Positions 6,719-13,880 of a stretch of DNA of 16,751 bases are shown piece after piece. This stretch comes from Syntrophaceae bacterium CG2_30_49_12 (lineage in GTDB: Bacteria > Desulfobacterota > Syntrophia > Syntrophales > CG2-30-49-12), in assembly GCA_001873675.1 (NCBI GenBank), contig MNZP01000064.1, positions 1-16,751 on the forward strand. Reading direction: 5' to 3'. The position numbers were made by a program, and so were the translations under genes. Every line of letters begins with the position of its first letter. Position 1 is the first letter of the stretch. Under the pieces are notes generated by a model. It saw only the letters and a program-made list of their open reading frames with translations. It did no database searches and was not told where the DNA came from.

Positions 6719-8542
6719 TCACTCGACAGATAAATTTAAGCGGTTCAGATCTATACCCAACGCATGGCAATGCTTTTTTAAGGAATCCCAGTCTGTTCTA
6801 CTTATCTTCCGAAATGAGACGATAAGATGGGAAATTTTATATTTGTCCACAATCTCGTCCAATCGATCCTTACCTCCCAGTACAGGGTGTCCCAGAAATT
6901 GACAGTCCTGCTTGCGAATATCATCGTCAATAAACCCTACAAGGGTCAGATCCAGGTTTTTATTCTGTTCTATTTCACGTGAGAGAAGCTGTCCGCCTGC
7001 CCCGGCGCCGTAAATCAGTGCCCGTTGTCCCCCCTTAGGCGAGTTCTTAGGGATCGCTTCGCCGATTAAACGGTAGGAAAATCGGGAGGTGGTCACAAGC
7101 AGGAGGAGAATCAGCCCGTAGATAACGAATACGGTGCGGGAAAAACCGAGGAAACGGTAGAGAGCTAAATTGGTCAGTACGGCTAAAACAGCGCCCAGGG
7201 TTACCGCCTTAAAGTAGGCAATTACGTCTCTCATGCCGACGTATTGCCAGATGCCCCGATAGACACCTAAGAGGTAAAAGGAAAAAAGCTGGCATGCCAC
7301 AACGATGGGGAGGGATTTAAGAAAAACAGCAAAATTATCTGCATAAGCGGAGCCTTCAAACCGGAGGAGATAGGAGAGCCAGTATGCCAGGGAAATCAGT
7401 ACCAGGTCCAACAACACCTCAAACAACCTTTTCTTGTAAGTAATGGTGATGAGAAGGGGGGTAAACTTTAGTATATTAGAGCTGTTTATCACGGATTTTT
7501 CGTCATATACCTTAACGTGGGCGAGGTAGAGCCAGAAAAAGAAGGTGAAGAGGAGAAATACGGCAACTAAAACGATGCTCATACCAGTAGGCATGCGAGC
7601 AATAGTCATGGCTAATAGGCCCGATAAAACGGCAAATCCATAGAGCGCTAAAACGGCAGTCCGCTCGGTGAAACCAATGGCAACCATACGATGAGAAGAG
7701 TGATCCTTCCCGCCCAGGAAAATAGGGCGACCCAAAAGCTTACGCATCAGGCTGACAAAGGTAGTGTCTATGATTGGTATGAACAGGATGAGGACAGGAA
7801 TGGCCAGGACAGAGATCAGGTTGTTCGCCTGGCTTCCAATCCCCCATCCGGCCGCTTTCGTTGTTAACCCTGCCAGGATAAAACCGATGAGTAAGCTGCC
7901 GGCATCACCCATGAATATGGAGGCAGGGTGGAAGTTATAGACCAGGAAACCAAGAACGGAACCGAGAAAAGCGGAGAGGAGAAGCAACACCGGAATGGCA
8001 TTGCTCCCTCCCAGGTGAAGGGAGATATACGCCCAAAAGAGAAAAATACCAGCCAGAAAGGCAATTCCGGCTGAGAGGCCGTCCATGTTATCCAGGAGGT
8101 TGAAGGCATTTGTAATAGCCACTATCCAGAAGATGCTGAGCAACAAATTGGCTGTTCTGGATGCAAGCCAGTTTACCTCGAAGCCGAGGGCGACTACGAG
8201 GGAAGCAACAATGATCTGACCAACCAGCTTATACTGAGGCTTGATCTCCAGGATATCATCTGCGAGACCCAGGAGAAAGATGGCCGTGCTACCCAGGACA
8301 AACGGTAGAAGGAAGCCGGTGTGGATGTGGTAACCGAGAATAAAAGAGGCCGTTGGCCAGACAATTATCAGGGAGAAGAAGATGCCTACCCCGCCCAGGA
8401 GGGGGGTTGGTCTTTCATGCCAGCGGTCTTCCCGGTATCTGGCCACAAGATTTTTTCCCCTGGCTAAGCGTCGTATCAGAGGGGTAAGGGAAAGGGAGAA
8501 CAAAAGGGAGGCTAAGAAGGGAAGGACATATATGGGATTCAT
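6719..8542 (-). CDS. Polyprenyl-phosphate sugar-1-phosphate transferase fused to CapD-type N-terminal module
   Basis: A 607-residue two-part membrane protein. Part one (about 1-340) is a WecA/MraY-type transferase that moves a sugar-1-phosphate from a UDP-sugar to undecaprenyl phosphate: GLADD (92-96), NAFNLLDNMDGLSAG (145-159, D151 and D154), MGDAGSL (211-217) and HSSHR (281-285), with about ten membrane segments. HSSHR favours a WecA-like over an MraY-like enzyme. Part two (about 370-607) has four further hydrophobic segments (for example FEVLLDLVLISLAYWLSYLL), then a Rossmann domain with YGAGAGGQLL (511-520) and LVGFIDDD (534-541). This matches the N-terminal half of CapD/PglF-type UDP-sugar dehydratases and of PssE/WbaP-type proteins, but it stops before their catalytic SDR half. 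The start ATG overlaps the epimerase stop as ATGA, so translation is probably coupled. Substrate sugar unknown. Confidence 0.88.
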   Translation of the reverse strand: MNPIYVLPFLASLLFSLSLTPLIRRLARGKNLVARYREDRWHERPTPLLGGVGIFFSLIIVWPTASFILGYHIHTGFLLPFVLGSTAIFLLGLADDILEIKPQYKLVGQIIVASLVVALGFEVNWLASRTANLLLSIFWIVAITNAFNLLDNMDGLSAGIAFLAGIFLFWAYISLHLGGSNAIPVLLLLSAFLGSVLGFLVYNFHPASIFMGDAGSLLIGFILAGLTTKAAGWGIGSQANNLISVLAIPVLILFIPIIDTTFVSLMRKLLGRPIFLGGKDHSSHRMVAIGFTERTAVLALYGFAVLSGLLAMTIARMPTGMSIVLVAVFLLFTFFFWLYLAHVKVYDEKSVINSSNILKFTPLLITITYKKRLFEVLLDLVLISLAYWLSYLLRFEGSAYADNFAVFLKSLPIVVACQLFSFYLLGVYRGIWQYVGMRDVIAYFKAVTLGAVLAVLTNLALYRFLGFSRTVFVIYGLILLLLVTTSRFSYRLIGEAIPKNSPKGGQRALIYGAGAGGQLLSREIEQNKNLDLTLVGFIDDDIRKQDCQFLGHPVLGGKDRLDEIVDKYKISHLIVSFRKISRTDWDSLKKHCHALGIDLNRLNLSVE

Positions 8543-9510
8543 GTTTTGTAATAATCAATGACACTCTGAATGATATCGTGAAGGTTGTTCCGGGGCTCAA
8601 AATGAATTAAATTCTTTATCTTGGAGGTATCCGGGCAGCGGCGTTGCATATCCTCATATCCTGGTCCGTAGGCCTTTTCGTAGGTGATATATTCAATTTC
8701 CGATGAGCTTCCCGTCATTTCCTTGACTATCCTGGCCAGTTCGGCAATGGTAATCTCCTTGGAGGAGCCAACATTAAAGATCTGCCCCACCGCTTTGGGT
8801 TCGGACATAAGTTTTATCAAGGCATCAACCACATCTGACACATGGGTAAAGCTGCGTGATTGTGAACCATCGCCGTATACTGTAATCGGCTTGCCGATGA
8901 GGGCCTTCTGCACAAAGTTGGGGACGACCATCCCGTATTGCCCTGTTTGCCGTGGGCCAATGGTGTTGAACGCACGGGCAATAATGACCGGCAACTTCTT
9001 CTCTTCAAAGTAGGCAAGAGCTAAAAATTCATCCAGCGCTTTTGAGCAGGCGTATGCCCAGCGGCGTTTCGTGGTGGCGCCCATCATACTATCGGAGTTC
9101 TCGGAGAGAAGAGAGGCATTTTCTCCGTTCATAATCTTTCCATAGACCTCGGAGGTGGAAGCGATAAACACCTTTTTTTTATACCGGTTGGCCAGCCTAA
9201 GAATCATCTCGGTTCCCATGATGTTCGTCTCAAGGGTTTCCACAGGTCTATTCATGATAAGTTTCACTCCCACTGCAGCAGCCATGTGGTATATATGATC
9301 GCATTCACCTACCAGTTTCTTCATGACCATTTCGTTAAGGATAGTATCAACCACCAGGTGAAAACGGGGATTTTTCAGATGATGCTCTACATTCTTCAAC
9401 GAACCCGTGGAGAGATTATCAATCACTGACACATTCTCACCCATTTCCAGCAAACGATCCACTAAATATGATCCGATAAATCCTGCCCCGCCAGTAATCA
9501 GCGCTCTCAT
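8539..9510 (-). CDS. NAD-dependent sugar-nucleotide epimerase/dehydratase
   Basis: Extended short-chain dehydrogenase/reductase of 323 residues acting on a nucleotide sugar in the cytosol. TGGAGFIGS (6-14) binds the dinucleotide, with D31 at the end of the second strand indicating NAD. S120 in the IASTSEVYG stretch and Y153-x3-K157 (YACSK) form the catalytic set. NTIGPRQTGQYG (182-193) and VYGDGSQSRSFTHVSD follow as in UDP-glucuronate decarboxylases and UDP-glucose 4-epimerases. The exact reaction cannot be fixed from the sequence. The start ATG 9510 has AAGGGG about 10 nt upstream, just after a small hairpin. It lies 44 bp after the GT2 gene and overlaps the transferase gene by 4 bp, so the three form a transcription unit likely to provide and use one activated sugar. 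Confidence 0.9.
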   Translation of the reverse strand: MRALITGGAGFIGSYLVDRLLEMGENVSVIDNLSTGSLKNVEHHLKNPRFHLVVDTILNEMVMKKLVGECDHIYHMAAAVGVKLIMNRPVETLETNIMGTEMILRLANRYKKKVFIASTSEVYGKIMNGENASLLSENSDSMMGATTKRRWAYACSKALDEFLALAYFEEKKLPVIIARAFNTIGPRQTGQYGMVVPNFVQKALIGKPITVYGDGSQSRSFTHVSDVVDALIKLMSEPKAVGQIFNVGSSKEITIAELARIVKEMTGSSSEIEYITYEKAYGPGYEDMQRRCPDTSKIKNLIHFEPRNNLHDIIQSVIDYYKT

Positions 9511-9527
9511 CTAAAAATACCCCTTCC

Positions 9528-9544
9528 ACAGGCAAGTCGCCTGT
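9528..9544. repeat. Small hairpin between GT2 and epimerase genes
   Basis: ACAGGC (9528-9533) pairs with GCCTGT (9539-9544) around a 5-nt loop. It sits just upstream of the AAGGGG ribosome-binding site of the epimerase in the 44-bp spacer. No T-run follows, so it is not a rho-independent terminator. It may be a dispersed palindrome or an mRNA processing/stability element. Confidence 0.35.
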
Positions 9545-9554
9545 CCTACCAATT

Positions 9555-10439
9555 TTAAGTCCTGCCGACAAAGCACGACCTAAGTAAGTGTGAGATAAGT
9601 ATGCCACAAAAACGCACGACAAGACCAGAAAAAACAAAAGGCTTTGCCAGACGGAGATATAAATCGTTATTATGCTTGTAGAAAAGGCGATAACAACTTT
9701 TATGAAATTCAAGGAACGGACGAAACATCAGCTTCTCAGCGCTTCCTCCCACGTGATGAACGATAGATGCCATGGGGAAGTAAACCACCTTCCATCCTGC
9801 ATTTCTCATCCGTTGACACCAGTCGGCATCTTCCCAGTACATAAAGAAGCGTTCGTCCAGTAAACCAACGGTCTCTATGGCCTTTCTCCTTACCACCATA
9901 CAAGCCCCCGAAACCCAGTCCACTTCCATGGGAGTAATCCCATCCGATTTTGTTGTGAGTATGTTTTGAGAGCTGATCCTATTTTTGGGGAATAATTTAC
10001 TCAGGATGGTTTTCCGCCCGAAGAAAGCGGTGAGGGGGGTAGGAAAGGATCTGGCAGATCCCTGAACTTTTCCGCCGGGATCGAGTATTTTCGGTCCCAT
10101 GATGCCGATGTCAAGATGTTCTGCCATGTAGCCTGTAACAGACGTAAAAAAATTCTCTTTTACATAGGTATCGGGGTTCAGAATTACCACGTAGGGGGCA
10201 TTGCTTTTTGTAAGGGCATCGTTGACCGCTTTCGAAAACCCCCTGTTGTGTTTGCTTCTTGAGAGGATAACCTGTGGAAACGTAATTGTCACACGGTCTA
10301 TATTGTCATTTGAGGCATTGTCCTGCACAAAAATGTTTGCGGGAAAATCCCGGAGTGAATCGTAGACCGATCTCAAACATAGCAATAGATAATCGGTACT
10401 GTTAAAATTTACGATAATAATATCCATATCTTTTTTCAT
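9555..10439 (-). CDS. Family 2 glycosyltransferase (rhamnosyltransferase-like)
   Basis: GT-A fold inverting glycosyltransferase, 294 residues, of the WcaA/RfbN-type group often called rhamnosyltransferases; donor and acceptor are unknown. Visible marks are IVNFNS (9-14), QDNASNDN (39-46), NRGFS (65-69), the metal/nucleotide-binding LNPDT (87-91), VDWVSGACMVVRR (173-185) and DERFFMYWEDADWCQRMR (195-212) with the ED pair expected near the catalytic base. A hydrophobic C-terminal stretch (about 266-287) suggests membrane association. The start is ATG 10439 with only a weak GATAAG upstream; ATG at codon 5 is an alternative. It is first of the three-gene glycan unit and has a plausible promoter about 80-105 nt upstream. 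Confidence 0.9.
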   Translation of the reverse strand: MKKDMDIIIVNFNSTDYLLLCLRSVYDSLRDFPANIFVQDNASNDNIDRVTITFPQVILSRSKHNRGFSKAVNDALTKSNAPYVVILNPDTYVKENFFTSVTGYMAEHLDIGIMGPKILDPGGKVQGSARSFPTPLTAFFGRKTILSKLFPKNRISSQNILTTKSDGITPMEVDWVSGACMVVRRKAIETVGLLDERFFMYWEDADWCQRMRNAGWKVVYFPMASIVHHVGGSAEKLMFRPFLEFHKSCYRLFYKHNNDLYLRLAKPFVFSGLVVRFCGILISHLLRSCFVGRT

Positions 10440-10476
10440 CTTATCGTAATTATTGGGTTTATTTTTCGCCTAAACC

Positions 10477-10590
10477 TTATGCAATCCGGTATAAAATTGG
10501 GACAATTGCATACTTATCATATTTATCAACATACTTATTAACAATCTTTTCCACATCTCTGTGGATTCCAATGCCAAGTACCTGTAACTC
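10477..10590 (-). other. Unassigned coding-like stretch between ilvE and the GT2 gene
   Basis: In the 149-bp gap one minus-strand frame is open for 37 codons up to a TAA at 10477. It reads VLGIGIHRDVEKIVNKYV, then a KYDKYAIVPILYRIA tail, which looks more like a real protein C-terminus than random translation. No ATG lies in frame; a GTG at the V of RDVEK would leave only about 25 codons, with no clear ribosome-binding site. The frame closes upstream with a TAA inside the last codons of ilvE. It may be a gene remnant, a leader peptide, or chance in AT-rich DNA. I do not recognise the family. Confidence 0.2.
10516..10544 (-). promoter_or_regulatory. Putative sigma70 promoter of the glycan unit
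   Basis: On the minus strand TTGTTA (rc of 10539-10544), a 17-bp spacer and TATGAT (rc of 10516-10521) give 4/6 and 5/6 consensus matches. Transcription would start near 10509, about 70 nt before the GT2 ATG. This would separate the glycan genes from ilvE. Confidence 0.35.
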
Positions 10591-11668
10591 AACTTAACTT
10601 AACCCTCCAGTTAAAGGGATCCTCCTTTTCCCCATATTGAATGCCAAGTATCTCGTTGTACAGTTTTTCGGCCAGGGGGCCTGTTTTCCCCTCGCCGATG
10701 ATGTGTACCTTCCCCTGATAATATATCTGGCCTATAGGAGAAACGATCGCCGCCGTCCCGGAGGCAAAGACTTCCCTTATGGTCGGATTTCCAGAGGCGA
10801 ATGCAGAGAGGATTTCATCCATTGCCAACGGTCTTTCCAGGACATTGATTCCCCAGCTCCTGGCAATCTGAATAACCGAATCACGGGTTACACCGGGAAG
10901 GATCGTCCCCGTAAGAGGAGGGGTAATCAGTTCATTGCCGATGACGAAAAAGATGTTGCTGGTTCCCACCTCCTCGACATACTTCCTTTCGATGGCATCG
11001 AGCCACAGTACCTGCGTATATCCCATTTCGGCGGCTAATTTGCTTGCATAGAGGCTGGCGGCATAATTGCCCGCTGCCTTACAGTGCCCTATCCCCCCCG
11101 GTGCAGACCGGACATATTCCTCACTCACGTATATCTTTGTGGGATTGAAACCCTCTGGGTAGTATGCACCTACAGGCCCCACAACAATAAAAAACAGATA
11201 TTCATTAGAAGGGTGTACACCGAGGGATCTTTCCGTAGCGATCATCGTAGGACGGATATAGAGGGATGTTCCCCTGCCGTGAGGTATCCAGTCCTGTTCG
11301 ATAAGCGCCAGTTTTTTCATGGCCTCCATAAACAGGTCGGGATCAATGGTGGGCATGCAGAGCCTTTTTGCGGAGGCGTTCATCCGTTTGATATTTTCAG
11401 AAGGTCTGAAGAGGAAGATAGAGCCGTTCCTCCCCCGGTAAGCCTTTAGCCCCTCAAAGATTTCCTGTCCATAATGGAAACACATAGCCGTGGGTTCGAG
11501 GGATAGCTCATGGTAAGGCCCTATCATGGCATCATGCCATCCCCTGTCATGGTGATACTTCATCGTAAAAAAATGATCGGTAAATATTTTCCCAAACCCC
11601 AGATTGGACTCATCAGTTGGCCTTGCCTTTCCTTTTTCCGGTGGAACCTGAACAATCTTTATTTCCAT
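10589..11668 (-). CDS. ilvE: Branched-chain amino acid aminotransferase
   Basis: Class IV PLP aminotransferase of the eukaryotic-like (type II) BCAT group, 359 residues. It transfers an amino group between glutamate and the 2-oxo acids of valine, leucine and isoleucine. The catalytic lysine is K197 in GHCKAAGNYA. FHYGQEIFEGLKAYR (64-78), YIRPTMIATERSLGVHPS (137-154), EEVGTSNIFFV (232-242) and TREVFASGTAA-type residues near 300 are the family blocks. Start: ATG 11668 gives the usual beginning (MEIKIVQVPPEK, then NLGFGKIFTDH) and has AAGGGGGA 7 nt before it. ATG 11689 would add 7 residues and also has a GGAAGGG upstream, so both are possible. It follows comM after 22-43 bp and is probably cotranscribed with it. 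Confidence 0.95.
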   Translation of the reverse strand: MEIKIVQVPPEKGKARPTDESNLGFGKIFTDHFFTMKYHHDRGWHDAMIGPYHELSLEPTAMCFHYGQEIFEGLKAYRGRNGSIFLFRPSENIKRMNASAKRLCMPTIDPDLFMEAMKKLALIEQDWIPHGRGTSLYIRPTMIATERSLGVHPSNEYLFFIVVGPVGAYYPEGFNPTKIYVSEEYVRSAPGGIGHCKAAGNYAASLYASKLAAEMGYTQVLWLDAIERKYVEEVGTSNIFFVIGNELITPPLTGTILPGVTRDSVIQIARSWGINVLERPLAMDEILSAFASGNPTIREVFASGTAAIVSPIGQIYYQGKVHIIGEGKTGPLAEKLYNEILGIQYGEKEDPFNWRVKLS

Positions 11669-11711
11669 AGATACATCCCCCTTCGTCATTAAAGCATTTC
11701 CCTTCCTACTA

Positions 11712-13241
11712 CTAAATCATCCTTCTATCAAGGTTTCTGTACTGAATGGCCTCGGCGATATGGCAGGAGCGGATATCTTTCTCTTCTTCGAGATCCGCGA
11801 TGGTACGGGCAACTTTCAATATTCTCGTATAGGCACGGGCGCTAAACCCGAGCTTATCAATCGCCATTTCGATCAGTTTTCGAGAATCTTCATCAATGAT
11901 GCAACATTCCTTGATCTGTTTGTCGGACATACCGGCATTTAACAGGGTATCATGACCATCGAATCTTTTTTTCTGCCGCGCCCTTGCCCTGACGATCCTT
12001 TCTTCGATGATCTCGGATGACTCTCCGGCATCTTTCCCTACAAGGTCTTTGTACCTGATAGACGGCACTTCAATGTGAATATCTATCCTATCCAGGAGAG
12101 GTCCTGATATTCTTGCCTGATACTGGTGAATCTGTTGAGGAGAACACCGGCAATCCTTGTGGGGGTCTCCATAGTAGCCGCAGGGACATGGGTTCATCGC
12201 CGCCACCAGCATAAATCTCGCCGGATAAGTGGCGGTAACAGAAGACCTCGTAATGGTAACATAGCCGTTCTCTAAGGGTTGCCTCAATGCCTCGAGGACA
12301 TTCTTTTTGAACTCTGGCAACTCGTCGAGAAACAGGACACCGTGATGGGCAAGGCTGATCTCCCCGGGCTTTGGGACGTGCCCTCCCCCCACAAGTCCGG
12401 CATCCGAAATTGTATGGTGCGGCGCCCGAAAGGGTCTCGTTCCTAACAGAGTTTCCTTTTTGTCCAGCAGGCCGGCAACAGAAAATATCTTTGTGGTTTC
12501 AATGGCTTCCTCAAAGGAAAGTCCGGGAAGGATGGTAGAAAGTCGCTGGGCCAGCATGGTTTTCCCGGAACCGGGAGGTCCGACCATGATGATATTATGA
12601 CCACCCCCTGCCGCTACCTCCAGGGCCCTTTTCGCCTGATCCTGTCCACGTATCTCACTGAAGTCGAAGGGATAACAAAGACTTCTCTTGAAAATCTCTG
12701 CTATATCCAGCTTGAGGGGCTCTATCTCTTTCGTCCCATTAAAAAATTCGACGACATCGGGCAGTGTATTGACGGGAATAACGGCAATAGCCTCCACCAT
12801 GGCGGCCTCGAGGGCGTTTTCCGCCGGTACGATGATGCCCTTAATCCCCATTTCCTTTGCCTGAAAAGCCGCGGAAATGACGCCCTGGACACCTTTAACC
12901 CTGCCGTCTAAGGACAACTCTCCCGTTAAGATATAGTCCTTAAAGAACTCAGATTTTATAACCCCTTCCGCCGTCAGGATACCCACGGCAATGGGCAGGT
13001 CAAAGCCGGTGCCTTCCTTTTTGATATCAGCCGGGGCGAGATTTACGGTAATGTGATTTCTGGGAAAGCGATAGCCGGAATTTTTTATGGCCGCCTTGAT
13101 CCGGTCCTTACTTTCCCTAACCGCCACGTCAGGCAGCCCCACCGTTGAAAATTGGGGAAGACCGGCGGATATATCCACCTCCACATCAACAGGATAAGAA
13201 TCTATACCGATGACAGCGCTGCTGATAACCTTTACAATCAA
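11712..13241 (-). CDS. comM: ComM/YifB family Mg-chelatase-like AAA+ ATPase
   Basis: ComM (YifB) family ATPase, 509 residues, full length. In Vibrio, ComM is a hexameric branch-migration helicase that helps integrate single-stranded DNA during natural transformation, but it also occurs widely in non-competent bacteria. An N-terminal Lon-protease-like fold domain (about 1-165: VGLPDVAVRESKDRIKAA, NLAPADIKKEG) precedes the AAA+ core with Walker A GPPGSGKT (221-228), Walker B VLFLDELPEF (302-311), the cysteine cluster CPCGYYGDPHKDCRC (352-366) and ARISGPLLDRID (376-387). Start choice: TTG 13241 has AGGA at the ideal 8-nt spacing and yields the family's usual IVKVISSAVIGIDSY beginning. ATG 13262 adds 7 residues but has no ribosome-binding site, and the sequence before it is repeat. 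No competence genes are nearby. Confidence 0.93.
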   Translation of the reverse strand: MIVKVISSAVIGIDSYPVDVEVDISAGLPQFSTVGLPDVAVRESKDRIKAAIKNSGYRFPRNHITVNLAPADIKKEGTGFDLPIAVGILTAEGVIKSEFFKDYILTGELSLDGRVKGVQGVISAAFQAKEMGIKGIIVPAENALEAAMVEAIAVIPVNTLPDVVEFFNGTKEIEPLKLDIAEIFKRSLCYPFDFSEIRGQDQAKRALEVAAGGGHNIIMVGPPGSGKTMLAQRLSTILPGLSFEEAIETTKIFSVAGLLDKKETLLGTRPFRAPHHTISDAGLVGGGHVPKPGEISLAHHGVLFLDELPEFKKNVLEALRQPLENGYVTITRSSVTATYPARFMLVAAMNPCPCGYYGDPHKDCRCSPQQIHQYQARISGPLLDRIDIHIEVPSIRYKDLVGKDAGESSEIIEERIVRARARQKKRFDGHDTLLNAGMSDKQIKECCIIDEDSRKLIEMAIDKLGFSARAYTRILKVARTIADLEEEKDIRSCHIAEAIQYRNLDRRMI

Positions 13242-13270
13242 CGGGTAATTCCTGACCCGCATAAAGCGGA

Positions 13271-13308
13271 GAAGTGCCTAAAGTGCACTAAAGTTGGAAG
13301 TGCCTAAA
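13271..13308. repeat. AGTGCCTAAA/AGTGCACTAAA repeat between PPOX gene and comM
   Basis: The 12-mer GAAGTGCCTAAA occurs at 13271-13282 and 13297-13308, 26 bp apart. Between them is a related AGTGCACTAAAGT with the 8-bp palindrome AGTGCACT (13282-13289). The block fills nearly the whole gap between the two genes, and its right end supplies the TAG stop of the PPOX gene. It looks like a short intergenic repeat array. Confidence 0.55.
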
Positions 13309-13666
13309 ATGCTACGGCTTGATCAACTTTCAGTTTCACCACATGGTTTACTTTGCCCTTAGATGCATACTCCTGGCTAAAACTGTCAAAAATTGCCCCC
13401 TCAGTCAGTATCTCAGCCTGGCCCCAGATACGCCAGCCTTTTCGTGAGAGAGGATCAAGACCAATAACTGCTACTCTCGGGTTTTCCTTGATGTTAGCGA
13501 TGGTGCGTGGCGATCTCAAATCGGCAAACACCACATGCTCATCATCAAGGACACGAAACGAACCCTTTGGTGAAACATTGGGCAATCCGTCCTTACCGGC
13601 CGTGGCCACGAGAGCCGGTTTGATTTCCGCAATAGCTTTTTTCACATCCTCCGATATTTTTGCCAT
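13304..13666 (-). CDS. Pyridoxamine 5'-phosphate oxidase-fold (FMN-binding split barrel) protein
   Basis: Small single-domain PPOX-fold protein of 120 residues, probably a cytosolic FMN- or F420-type flavin-binding protein; its substrate is unknown and it is not a PdxH. Family marks are VATAGKDGLPNVSPKG (20-35), the FADLRSPRTIANIKENPRVAV stretch (47-67) in which arginine and threonine contact flavin phosphate, and WRIWGQAEI (78-86). ATG 13666 is backed by a strong GGGAGGTG 7-8 nt upstream. The C-terminus ends at VKLKVDQAVAF, a few residues short of what such proteins often show, and the stop lies at the edge of the AGTGCC repeat. It may therefore have been trimmed by repeat insertion. It is 62 bp upstream of the preferred comM start. 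Confidence 0.85.
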   Translation of the reverse strand: MAKISEDVKKAIAEIKPALVATAGKDGLPNVSPKGSFRVLDDEHVVFADLRSPRTIANIKENPRVAVIGLDPLSRKGWRIWGQAEILTEGAIFDSFSQEYASKGKVNHVVKLKVDQAVAF

Positions 13667-13880
13667 CTCTGTGCACCTCCCTTTCTGAATAGTGAGAAAA
13701 TACTGTAGACAAAATCAACGATACAAACCAAACCTCAAACCTTGCTTTCTGGTATTCTATTCTTCGTAGGTCTGGCCGTTCGTTATTACACTAACAGATT
13801 GTTTCTTATATTTCAAGGGTCTGTTGCCCAAGTAGATTATTAAGCCTCCTTGATATTATAGTTAGATCGGGACAGCCCGG
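13667..13880. other. Intergenic region between sbcC and the PPOX gene
   Basis: This 214-bp AT-rich gap holds no ORF I trust. It must contain the PPOX promoter if that gene is not read through from sbcC. A minus-strand TATAAT occurs just after the sbcC stop but lacks a convincing -35 box. A CGGG/CCCG hairpin (13868-13879) directly follows the sbcC stop without a T-run. Confidence 0.3.

Noticed and set aside
9437..9712. Hydrophobic 91-codon minus-strand ORF overlapping the GT2 end and epimerase start
   Set aside because: It overlaps two well-supported genes in another frame; the GT2 frame ends naturally with its own hydrophobic tail, so no frameshift is needed.
10550..10565. TCCACA-TCTC-TGTGGA hairpin downstream of ilvE as a terminator
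   Set aside because: Short stem with no T-run on either strand in the right place; it also falls inside the coding-like stretch.
13686..13697. CTGAATAGTGAG as a fifth copy of the CTGAATAGTTAC repeat
   Set aside because: Only the first nine bases match; in AT-rich intergenic DNA that is not enough.
13868..13879. CGGG-ACAG-CCCG hairpin after the sbcC stop as a terminator
   Set aside because: The stem is only 4 bp and no U-rich run follows on the minus strand.
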